Shown here piece by piece: positions 1-12,200 of a stretch of DNA of 64,000 nucleotides. The notes under the pieces are model-generated. The model did not search any database, had not been told where the DNA came from, and saw nothing but the letters and a program-made list of their open reading frames with translations. The stretch's first letter is position 1. Each line of letters begins with the position of its first letter. The translations under genes were made by a program, and so were the position numbers. Source of the DNA: Strongylocentrotus purpuratus (lineage: Eukaryota > Echinodermata > Echinoidea > Camarodonta > Strongylocentrotidae); the NCBI RefSeq assembly GCF_000002235.5, contig NW_022145610.1, positions 683,271 to 747,270 on the forward strand, in the 5' to 3' direction.

Positions 1-80
1 TGCCGTCCATGTTGTTTTGCTTACATTACTGTACTGTGTACTTGTACAGATGATGATGTTTATCTTTGTTTATCTTATAG

Positions 81-291
81 GTACACATACCTGACATCCA
101 CCTTCTCTGAGTGCAACTGTGCAGGAATCCAGACTCGTTTTGTAGTTTGTATTACCTTCATGAATGGAGCTCCTGTAAGAGCCACTGATCAGGATTGTAC
201 AGACGCTGGTCTACAGCCACCCACTGATTCTCAACCCTGTGAAGCACCAATTACTTGCAATCCAGTCTGGAGAATCGGTGCATGGAGTCCT
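81..291 (+). CDS. TSP1 exon 1 (first visible exon)
   Basis: The acceptor is TTATCTTATAG; the first base completes a codon split with an upstream exon outside the window. The peptide runs YTYLTSTFSECNCAG... to WRIGAWSP, then donor GTAAGTA. It is a TSP1-like module in which the usual CSxTCG is changed to ECNCAG. The tail WRIGAWSP is the tryptophan strand that leads the next TSP1 exon. The open frame continues past the donor, but splicing at 292 joins in phase to 586. Confidence 0.83.
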
Positions 292-3200
292 GTAAGTATA
301 CTGACACCGTCTCTTGAAAGAGTTTTGATGTCAATCACACCACAAGTGGAGTTTGATAACGATCACAAGTACCATCACATTATGCGATTGTAACGTTGCA
401 ATTGCTTGGAGGTCTTATGAAGCATTAATTGACAATGCACATGATAGAGCTCACATATTGAAATGTATTTTGTGATTTGGATGTGATATGGTGGTTTCAT
501 CATGAAACTAGTCGGGCCTGACCTCTTCTTTCTGCATTTTGATAATGTTGCATCACCTTAGTAATCCAATCTTTTTTTCTTTCAGTGCTCCGTTAGCTGC
601 GGCAATGGTGTAGAGACCAGAGTTGTATACTGTGTAGAATCTGAGGATTCTAATGTCATTATTCCTTCAACGTCATGTGACCCTGCTGCAGAACCAGCTA
701 GTGTTCAGATTTGTAACCCTGGGGATTGCATAACGTAAGTATACTCCCACATTCATAAACATGGAGAGTGATGGTTATATAACTGTCATTTTTGTTTCAA
801 ACTTGTCTCTAGGTTAAGGAATCATTAAATGTCATTTTCATTGTGTGCGCCAATGCCACACCGCAAACTACTTGCATCTGATGATTTCTTTAAATTCTAA
901 CGGTTCTTAAATCTTATTTATGTCTTAAACTTGAACACCTCTGTTTATAATGTTTATATATAATTTGATTTATTGCCACCGTATATTCCATCGAACTACT
1001 GCATGACTTTGTTAATAAGCGCTATATAAAAATTAAATATTATTATTATTATTAATACATTCAATGTACGGTCACTTGTTTTGATTTTGATGTTGGATAA
1101 ATTGATGATTTGAAGTGTCTAATGAGTGACCTATGTACATCCACAATCAACGTGCAGATTGATTATAAAGATTTATTATACACGGTCTGGTTTTTGTTTT
1201 GTTTTTGTTCCCCCCCCCCCCCCTCTATTTACTATTTTAAAATATATTTCTTTTTAAAGCACCTTCTCTAACAACAATATAATACTGTATTATACATTAT
1301 TACTGTTTTGGTGGCAGCACAAATAAAGCCTTTGGCTTTCCTAGCTGTCTCCACATTCATATATATTTTTGTTGTTGTATTGTATTGTAAATGTTTCTCT
1401 TTAACTTGTACGCTATGTTTTGTATTTATATGTTTGTTATGATGTTTTTATGATGAATGAAATAAAGTTCAATTCAATTAAATTCAATTCAATAAAGTTC
1501 AATTAAATTCAATTCAATAAAGTTCAATTCAATTCAATTCAATGAAGTTCAATTCAATTCAATTCAATTCAATAAAGTTCGATTCAATTCAATTCAATAA
1601 AGTTCAGTTCAATTCAATTCAATTCAATAAAGTTTAATTCAATTCAATAAAGTTCAATTCAATTCAATTCAATTCAATAAAGTTCAATTCAATTCAATAA
1701 AGTTCAATTCAATTCAATAAAGTTCAATTCAATTCAATTCAATAAAGTTCAATTCAATTCAATAAAGTTCAATTCAATTCAATAAAGTTCAATTCAATTC
1801 AATTCAATAAAGTTTAATTCAATTCAATAAAGTTTAAGTCAATTCAATAAAGTTCAATTCAATTCAATTCAATAAAGTTTAAGTCAATTCAATAAAGTTC
1901 AATTCAATTCAATTCAATTCAATTCACTCTCCTTTCTTTCTAGCTACACATGGGTATCTGAGAACTTTGGTGATTGTTCTGTGACCTGCGGTGACGGTGT
2001 CAGAGTACGTAATGTCCTCTGTTACGCCATTGCTGGTGGTAATTTTGAGCCTGTCGTAGGTTCTCTCTGTAATCCTTTGTTAGAACCACCCAGTGAAGAG
2101 ATCTGTGATCTAGAAGACTGCGGAGGAGTCTATGAAGCTACACCATGGAGTGCAGTAAGTACATCACCAGCTTGATAATCAAATGTAAAGTTAGACTCCC
2201 TGATCACAGGTAAATCACAGGGAGATATGAGTGATTTATTGGGTAGAGAGTTATAGATGCCTAAGTTGAAGACATTGATTAACATTTTTGTGTTTCAATT
2301 TTGAATCTTGCTTTACCCTACTTGTAAAAAATAGGTCACATAGGAAAATGCACAACCTGAAGGTTTGGTATTTTTTGGGGACACTTTCAATTGATTGCAG
2401 TGTTTTATCAATCATAAGTCTACAAAACTACCTGTTAACCTTGCAAGTTGTTGTGATTGATTGTAAATGATATTTTATGAGAAGAGTTACATTTACAGCA
2501 ACACTAAAAGGATGGAAATAATAACAAATGCTTTAAAAAAATGTAATTCCCTTTGCGACAGACACTTAAATCTTAAAATCTACAGTTGGCTTTTAAATAA
2601 AATTAAAAAAAAAAAACTTTTAAAGATTTTTTTTAAATTTTTTTATATGAATGCATTAAATCATCAAATAATTTCCAAATTCTCACCCTTCTTCTGCCCT
2701 AGTTTCTAAATCCTGCTAGCATAAAAAAACAAGTAGACCCCAGCCTGATGTACGTGTATATACCATGAACTGCACCGGCTAGAAACCAGCAAGATTTGGG
2801 CGACATTTCTGGTTTTTAGTTTTTTTGGGCAACGGTCGCCTATTTTAAGGGGGGAAAAAAAATCTGACTGACCGACCCAGGTTCTTACACCAAGAGGGCA
2901 ATACAAGATCTTATTTAGTTTAGGCTTTATCGTGATGCAAGACTGTTGAAATACAAGAATGATACACATAAATGTAACTATCTTTGTGGACATGTAAATA
3001 TAATTTGAATCTTTTCAATCTCCAGTGCTCCGTGACCTGTGCCCTTGGTGTCCAAACCCGTGGAGTGTCGTGCGTGACCAGGAAAGGATCCGGTGTTGTG
3101 ATTGACGAGATGGACTGCTCTAACATGACCCGCCCCTCAGAGTCGAGGGAGTGCTACCTAGATCCCTGTCCTCTACCTTATGGTTGTGACCAGAGTTACC

Positions 3201-6200
3201 CCACTGAGGGCAGTACCACCTACACTCTGCAGAGTCCTGGATACCCAGCTGATTATCCTGCTGACCTGGAATGCAGTAAGATCTTGGTAGCTCCTGAAGA
3301 CTTCATCATCAGGATCACATTCACTGACTTGCTGCTTGAACCAGGATGTAATTATGATGCTGTTAGGGTAAGCTTGCTAGAAACATCACAGTCAGCCTCG
3401 TATCACTTTTAAAGTGTATTAATCGGCTAAAGTTATAACTTGTGTACAGCTAGAATGTATGTGTGCCCTATTTCAAACAATCTTCTCGCAGATCGCTTTT
3501 ATGTTAATTTAGAGTGTATTTAACTTGTAAAATTCCTCTTTATATTTTTAATATACATGGAATTAGTAACATACAACACAAATATAATTTTGGTGATCGC
3601 TACACTATAAGCCCCTGTTTTAATAAGTATGGTTTATCTTTCAATACATTGCGAAGTCTATACAGTTTTATCCCCACCTGAAAACTTGAAATCATTGAAA
3701 AAAAGGTTTGACAGGAAAAAAATCTTTCTTGCACAAACAAGACCCTAATCTTAGGTTTAAAGATATCTTACATGTTCCTTTTTGCTGCATGAGTTGAAGG
3801 AATATGTCTTTGTTTTGGTGCCTGAACTAGAAAATATTCATAACATGTTTATGAAGCTCAAACAATGTGCAGTACTCACCGACATGATTTTAGTTGTGTC
3901 TTGAGATTTTACTTTAATGCTGAAAAGGGAATGAATTTGATCAAAATTGGAAATATACTGATTAAGTTTAGCACCCTTCGATCAGGCTGGTGAGTTTAGG
4001 TTTTAATTGAAGGAAATTTCTGCACTGAATTACTCTTGTGGGTTGAATATACATGACCGTATAAGGCAGAGATACATTATATGTTTCCATGCCTACACAA
4101 ACTTATTCTTTGAATGATCCTATGTTGATGTAAGCAAAACCACAAAGCCATTTTCACCTAACCAGAATACCGGTACACATTTTGTACCTGCATTTTCTTT
4201 AACATTAGAGGGATAGTTGATCGAGTTCTGTTTTCAGACCACAAATGCCTTCAAAGTGCATGGTTATTGCTCTTATTCTTATCCATGACATTTCTAGTGC
4301 TCTTTTAGAACCTAAAATTGCTATGAAGGTACTTTTAGACCCATAAATTAGCGAAATTTAGCCAATATGATCTTATCAATTCAGCTCCACTTTCAAAAAG
4401 ATATGGTGACCGTTATTAATTATTTAAGTAAAAATAACAATACATGGACCAGCTGGTTGATGGTAATATAACCAACACGAAAAAGCCAACAAAAAAGCAA
4501 ACATCGGCATTTGTTAAAATATGATGTAAAAGGCGCTCTTTCGTTTTTTCAACGTTTTTGTCAAATTATCGAATATTTGTAGTGGTACACAAATATTAGA
4601 AATCGTTATATTTATGGATATTTCAGCCGTCTCTGAACCGATTTCAATCACACAAAGATGATTTTATCATTTAAATTGTATGTTCTTTCAAATTTGACAC
4701 TCAGTTTTTCAATATCTCGCAAAAAATTATTTTGTGTAGCGCCCTCTGCAACAGAACTCAACTTTCCCTTTAATCTTTATCTATCTAGCTTGTTGATCTG
4801 CAAACCAACAGCGCTAACAGTCTTTGTGATGAAGTTGCTCTCCCCTACGTTTATGAATCAACCAGTCCAATGCTGGAGGTGCTCTTTCTAACTGATGCCA
4901 CTGTGAATATGAGGGGTTTCTCTGCTACCTACCAAGCAGTCAGAGCTATGTCACTAGATTACATGACTGGCGAATGGGGAGAGGTTAGTAACTTATCTCT
5001 TTTTTTATTGTGCATTAAAGATATTCATTTGATATATATTACCTGTGTGTCAAAATATTGGCATGGATTGCCATAGCTAATTTGATAATTCAACATTTGA
5101 TGTAAAATTGAAAGAAATAGAAACAGGGATGCAATTTTTTTCTTTACATTTAGCTTGTTTGAGATGAGTTTCAATTTTGTTCATCCTGATTTTTCACGGG
5201 CTTGGTTTTCAACCGGTTAACTCGATGATAGGCAGTAAGTAGCGGAAAGATTGTATTACACTGTTAAACTATTGAGGGAACTATCAAGATGACGAAAAAC
5301 CACTACCTGTATATCGATGGAATTGTAAATACCAAATAATAACCTCACCCTATCCTTACTTTGTTTGAATGCTGTTATGAAAGAAGACAGATCATATATT
5401 TATCCTGAAGGTAATGAAAACTCCTATTAAAGCCTATCCACACTAGTTTGGCCAGGAGGGATTAGACCACCCAGCATGGTCACTGACAAGGGGTTATCTC
5501 ATCAAATCGGCTCTCAATTAACATAAGAAAAAGGGGATCATGGGGGGACCAGCGGTCACCGATTAGGCATTGTTAGCTATATAGAGGGTGCATGTAGCTA
5601 TAAGTAGTGCAGGGGGGCTTTAATGTCTTGGAAAACATTCAGTTTAAAATGCACATATTTGCTTCATGTAGAGACCCCTGCCTTATCTATCTTTTGTTTT
5701 TGTTTTTTGTTTTGATTAGTGTTCCGTAACCTGCGGAGTGGGTACCGAATCCCGAGACGTGACATGTGTCGAGGAAGGTGTCGAGGTGGACGTTTCAACG
5801 TGTGCTGGTCTCCCAGTCCCACCTGCTACCCGTTCATGTACTCAGGAAGACTGCCCTCTCCCTGGAGGTAACTCATTCTTTCTCTTAAAAGCTATACTCA
5901 AAATGATTATAATAATCAAGATGGACTTTTAAAGCAAAAAATAGACTGGAAAGTCTTGATGCACCTAACAATACAGCTAAAACAAACTATAATTTCGTAC
6001 TTAACAGATTTCTACAGATTGATTCCTAATTCCTAAATAAAATCCAAAAGATAATATACTATAGTATGATATTAATAAAATAAAGTTTTTACTAGAATTT
6101 ATGTTTGCATGTATGTTGACTTTCGAACATTTGAAATCAATAGCTTTTCTGTATTATATGGTTTTGATTTGTGTATGTACTGCCAGGAGATTGCCAGCTC

Positions 6201-9200
6201 ATGGGTATTCAAAAAGGAGAAGGTAGTGCAACTGGAATTTGTGTCTTTAGAATATGAATATCCAAACAATCAATCTTAAGTTCAAGTAAACTTTTATTTG
6301 AATATACAACAAGAAACATTAAAGTCTAAGTGATAGAATTAATGCCTCAGTCACACCTTTGTGTATTGCTGCGTATTTATGGCAAGCCTTTTTAACATTT
6401 ATTCTTATTTCTTGATATCAAGAAATCCAACTCTTGATATCAAGAATTACCATTGCTTTACAACAGATAATCATTTCTTGATATCAAGAAATAGGAATAA
6501 ATGTTAAAACGGCTTGCCATAAATATGCAGCAATACGCAAGCCAAGTACGCAAATGTGTGACTGAGGCATAATTCAGATTGGTATGTTTTTTATGTATTA
6601 TTGTACAATTTCAATAGTACGTGTATGGGTATTTCTCAGCATTTATGCATATAAGTCTAACTTAGAGATACCAGTAAGTTCAACTTAGGATCTTTGTGAA
6701 ACATCCCCCTGGTTCACCAGTCCTTCTCTCGATTTCTCTCATGAAAGATTAATTTTCCAACTCTATCCATACAATACTAAGTAGCCCTCCATTGTGCGAA
6801 TTGTCTCTCTCTCTCACTGTCTTTTCTATCCCTTCTCAAACCGAACAGTCCTTTGAAGGACTTCCCTCATGGTGAAACCGCAAACTTATGAATTCATTTA
6901 ATTTTTTAAAGATTTTTCATTTCATTTCATTTCATTTATTTCAATCTCTTTTAAAACATCAAAATTATATACATATTTGTTTATTATCAACATAAGATAA
7001 AAGGAAGTGGGGAATCACGAAAGCCAAAATCGGCTTGATGAGAATGATCCCCAAACATTTTTGATTTGATAGTCTTGATAGAGTGTGGTATTTATTCTAA
7101 ATTCTTTTTTTGTTTGTATTCAGCGTGCGGAGAGAACATTTTACGCTTAGCACCAGGATTGGTGACCAGCCCTAGGTTTCCCCGTTCATATCCTGTGAAT
7201 GTTACCTGTGTGAATACCATCCGTGCTCCACCAGGAAACGTCATCTCCTTTACGATTGGATTCCTTGTATTTATTAATGGAGGTGTACCATGCCAAGAGG
7301 GTGATTCTGTTACGGTATGTCATGTTTTGTTTCTGATCATAAGTAGTGGTGAAAGCCAACTGGTCACCCTCTTCCCCTCTCTACTCACCCCACCCCCCTC
7401 TCTCCTCACCCCACTCCCCCTCTCTCCTCACCCCACTCCCCTCCTCCTCTCTCCTCACCCCACCCATTCCCCCTCTCTCCTCACCCACCCATTCCCCCTC
7501 TCTCCTCACCCCACCCCTTCCCCCTCTCTCCTCACCTCACCCATTTCCCCTCTCTCCTCACCTCACCCATTCCCCCTCTCTGCTCACCCCATCCCCTCCC
7601 CCTCTCTCCTCACCCCACCCCTCCCCCTCTCTCCTCACTCAACCCCCTCCCCCTCTCTCCTCACCCCACCCCTCTCTCTCTCCTCACCCACTCCCCTCCC
7701 CCTCTCTCCTCACCCCCTCTCTCCTCACCCCACTCCCCTCCCCCTCTCTCCTCACCCCCTCTCTCCTCACTCCACCCCCTCCTCACCCCACTCCCCTCCT
7801 CCTCTCTCCTCACCCCACCCCCTCCCCCTCTCACCCACCCCCTCTCTCTCTCCCTCTGGCCCCACCTCTGATCAAGCTTGTGTGGATGGCCTGTTTTATT
7901 AAAGTTATGTTAGTCCTTTTAAATTAATTTAAAAGGTTCAGATACTAATCTAGCTTTAGTCTTGGTGTTTCGTTCCTTCTGTCCATTCTGAGGAGACATT
8001 GAGAATTCGAAAGACTGGGGTGACTTTATAATTCTTTTCAATATGGCTATGCCTTTAATAACAATGGTGGTTTCTTAATATATAGCGCACATATCCATCA
8101 TGTGGTGCTCCAATATTATTTCCCTGGTCATAGCTAGCAGCCAAATATGTAGCGCTTTGGTATATTGGATGTACACTAATTTACACCTGGGTGGAGAGTG
8201 GCAAAAGTGGATTATTAATGTCTTGCCAAATGATGTTAGTACTGAGCCGGGCTGGGATGGGCTGGGATTCAAACCCTAAACCCTTGTATTGAGAATCAAG
8301 TGCATGAACCGCTAAACCACACACTGCCAGCTAACATATGTATCTGAATACTTTTCTCTACAATACATGCACATATTTATGTGCCACTAATATATAACAG
8401 TTAGATTTTTCTTCCATATCTCATATTGTCTCTATTCGATCCAGGAAGAGTTCAGTTCAGTTTATTTTATTTTTGCACGGCACCAACTTCAGCCAAAGGA
8501 AGAATGAAATAGCTTTGCTCACTCCAAACCCATAGCTTCATAATTGATTACTAATTGGGATGGTATTCTGAAAACGATGTTACCTTTAATATGAGAGAAG
8601 CATAATTGTCATAACTAATCAAAATTTGGACAAGTGATTGGTAAATGTGCAAAGCAAGTACCAATGGTAAGTGTAAGTTCCTCAGTTTGTTTGACAATTA
8701 ACATCGTTTGCTAACATAAAAGATAACATTGTTTTCAGAACACGGTAATAACCTTATATTTGGCCTCTGATATTTGCTTGCAGATCCAAGATACGAGTTC
8801 AGGAGAGCCAGTTATATCCTTATGTCAGAGTACTCCTGCAGATATCATCTCATTGACCAATGAAGTTACCTTGACCTTTGTCAGTGATGGTAATCCGGCA
8901 CCACAAGGAACTGGCTTTACTCTACAATATTTCTCTGTTTCACCTGAAGGTACCTCTCCAGGATTCATAATGTGTTCAGTAGATTGTTTATTGTATCCGT
9001 CATAAAAAGAATCTGTGCAAATGATTGGTTCATTGTGATGAAATACATTGCACACAGATGACAGACCTCATGCAAAAGGGCAATTGCCACCAGGATTAAC
9101 ATCTTATGTCAATCAAAGTTTTTCATTTTGGGGTCTCCATTACAAAGTTTTGGGGAATTTTTTGGGGGCTACTTTTTCCACTTTCGGGGTCTTTTTTTCT

Positions 9201-12200
9201 TCCATTTCTGGGGCTACTTTTTCATTATGCCTCCGTTACGAAGTAGCCGGAGGCATTATGTTTTCGGGTTGTCCGTCCGTTCGTACGTCCCGTTCTCGTG
9301 ATTGCGTTATCTGAAGAACAGATTGATGGATTACTGCCAAACTTTGGTCATGTATGTTTCTTGCAGAGCCGATGAACTGATTAGATTTTGGGGTCACGAG
9401 GTCGAAGGTCACAGGGCTCATTATGTATGCAAAAACAGCTCGCGATCGCGTTATCTCAAGAACCGATTGATGGATTCCTGCCAAACTTAGATCATGTATG
9501 TATCTTGCAGAGCCAATGAACTGAGTAGATTCTTGGGTCACAAGGTCAAAGGACAAATGTCATGGGCTCATTATGTATGCAAAAATAGCCTGTGAACGCA
9601 TTCTCATTAGAACTGACAGATGGATTACTATTTAACTCAGGACATCTTGCAGAGCCAATGAACTGAGTAGATTTTAGAGTCATGAGGTCAAAGATCATAT
9701 ATGTATATGAGAAATTGCTTGTAATTACGATATTTTGAGAACCTGTTAATGGATTACAATTGAACTTGACTTTGAAAAATTTCTTCTGTTTTGGTTTGTA
9801 AACTTGCTCTATGACGGAGGCATCATTTTCGACTGCGCGCAGTTGAAGTTCCATCTAGTTAATTCATAAAAGGATACAGTTTGTTGAGATTTGTTTAGTA
9901 GGTTTTGGGCTTCCTGCTTCATAATTGCCTATTAAAAAAGAAACCCCCTTTTCTAGTTCAATAACTAAGTTTTCATGCATTGATTTGATGCAAGAACTGT
10001 AACATATTAAAAAGACCCTAGATTGTGATTATTTCTGGCCATGAATTTCGATAATCATTTTTCAAAGTAAAATTTTCACAAGAAAATCAGGCAGTCGTTT
10101 AAAAACGTAGACATTAAATACTTTTACTAATTCTAAGCTCAGGTTTCATACATCTAATCACAAAACTATATTGAAATCACGGCAATAATGATGCAAACCA
10201 ACAGATAGCAATTTCAAAGTGTCAAATCTCTTTGACTCTAACTCAGCTCAGCTCACAGTCACAGTCACATACACAGCAGCTGCAGCGTTACTGCACTGTA
10301 TTGTACGTGTGTCAGTCGCAGCGATTTTGTCTGATTTTTTTTACTTTGAAGAAAGATTATTAAAATTTAGTAAACATGGTGAGAATAATCACAAAATAGG
10401 CTTTAATTTCATACCTCTATTCACGAAAACTTTATAAAATTGCGGTGATCGTGATGGAAATTGATTGCAGTTTAGCGATGTTTAGTGGTCTAGGTTTAGC
10501 TAATATGATCTATCCAAACAAAATCGACCACAAAAAACTCGGCCCCTACGCTCCGTCTCGATCTCGCAACCGCGAAAATGTATGTGTTTTGGCGTATGTA
10601 CGTGCGACATGGTAAGCCAGGTAAGGTGTGGAATATGGTCAGAGTTTTTTACGACCAATTTTTTGTATATATAATTTTACACGGAGATTCAGCGCGCGTG
10701 TACGTGTCAACCAAGAAATGCACACAATGAATATGAAGCTAGAAGAGAGCGAGCGGCCGCTCGTAATCATTACGGGGCGATTTGATCGAATTTTGGGCCT
10801 ATTTTGGGGGCTGTTTATGGTATTTCCTGCCCCCATGTATTTTTTTGGCTGATGTCAATATCCATGTAAAATTGCATATGAATGATGCATGCGTATGAGT
10901 TCATTGTACATGATGCATGTTGCTATTGTACCAAGATGTCAGGCTGAGTATGATAGGTGCAAACACAGCCTCAATGGGAGTGGGTAGATCGTATGATGAA
11001 CAAATGGTTTTATACCACCCATACTCATTTTCCCTAATAGACTGTAGTGTTATAAAATAGTGATAGGCTTGTATAAGTCATGGGATTCCTGACTGACCTA
11101 AATGTTTATAATTATGATTGCAGCATGAGCTAAATCTAGGATTTTGTTTCAGAATCTGAGGCAATGTTACTGAGTCACTTTAAGGCTTTCTGAGATTTGA
11201 TATGGCAAAACCACAGCATGCTTTTTAAACAAAATATGCCTATTAAGATGTATTTATTTGTAAAGTCAAAGGAAATGTACCTGTCTTACTGCACTTATCC
11301 ATTGTAAACTTCTCTCACAAATACTGCTTCCTTGCATTGTACTTGCGAGGAGAACTATGCCCGGTCAATATTTTTTTGCTACACTGCCCAGCACTTACAA
11401 GCACATTTCATGTCTGCAGTTTTGACCAATCAGAGGCCAAGAATCTTCATATGCAGGATATCCTAACTAATATATTATCTTTGCTTGTATTTTGTAGTTG
11501 ATATTTGCGGAGGTAACATCACCACATCTGGACAGCCGATCTATTCTCCAAACTATCCTGCAAATTATGACGACAATGTGACGTGTGTTACCGATATCAC
11601 CAACGATGAAGGCTGTATCAGCATTGAGTTCTTGATGATGGATATTGATAACGGAGACTATGTGAATGATACGTGTATGGAGGACAGCCTTACAGTAAGT
11701 TATCTTAAAGATGGGGGCAAAGCTTTCCTGAAGAAAACAGTTCAGTAAATTAATATTCTCATATTGTATCAATACTGGATGTTTCAATTTTTTGCAATTT
11801 GGACTTTTATATTAAAAGGATATGCAAAATCCATTCAAGGTATTGATAGTTAGTGGGAAGTTTTACAGTTATGAAGCCGTAGGAAATAACATGTACTGAA
11901 AAATCATACAATACTTTGCATTTTACCTGTATAAGTCATCCTTTGATATTTATTAATCAACTTCTGGTGCAATCACAAAGATTATAAATGCAGTGCTGTA
12001 GAACAATATACACATTAACAGAATTAAAAGAGAATTGAATTATATCTTGCTTCTTCTATAGATAACAGACTATAACAATCCATCTCTAAGTCGGACATAC
12101 TGTGGTGACAGCGCTCCAGAATCACCCTGGCTTTCTGCATCAGGCAATGTAAAGGTGTCGTTTACAAGCAACGGTGCAAACTCCAGCCAGGGCTATATCG

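Larger units (their letters stand above)
7315..8783 (+). other. Intron with CT minisatellite and SINE copy
   Basis: Holds the pyrimidine array at 7370-7860 and a minus-strand tRNA-derived SINE copy at about 8056-8330. The rest is unrecognised. Confidence 0.6.

Noticed and set aside
7066-7927. Two overlapping long frames of Pro, Ser and Leu (278 and 193 codons)
   Set aside because: They translate a pyrimidine minisatellite in two frames at once. Only 7124-7314 is exon, ended by a clear donor.
9048-9854. Several frames of 60-106 codons on both strands
   Set aside because: All lie in the tandem units of the 9231-9815 element and overlap each other.
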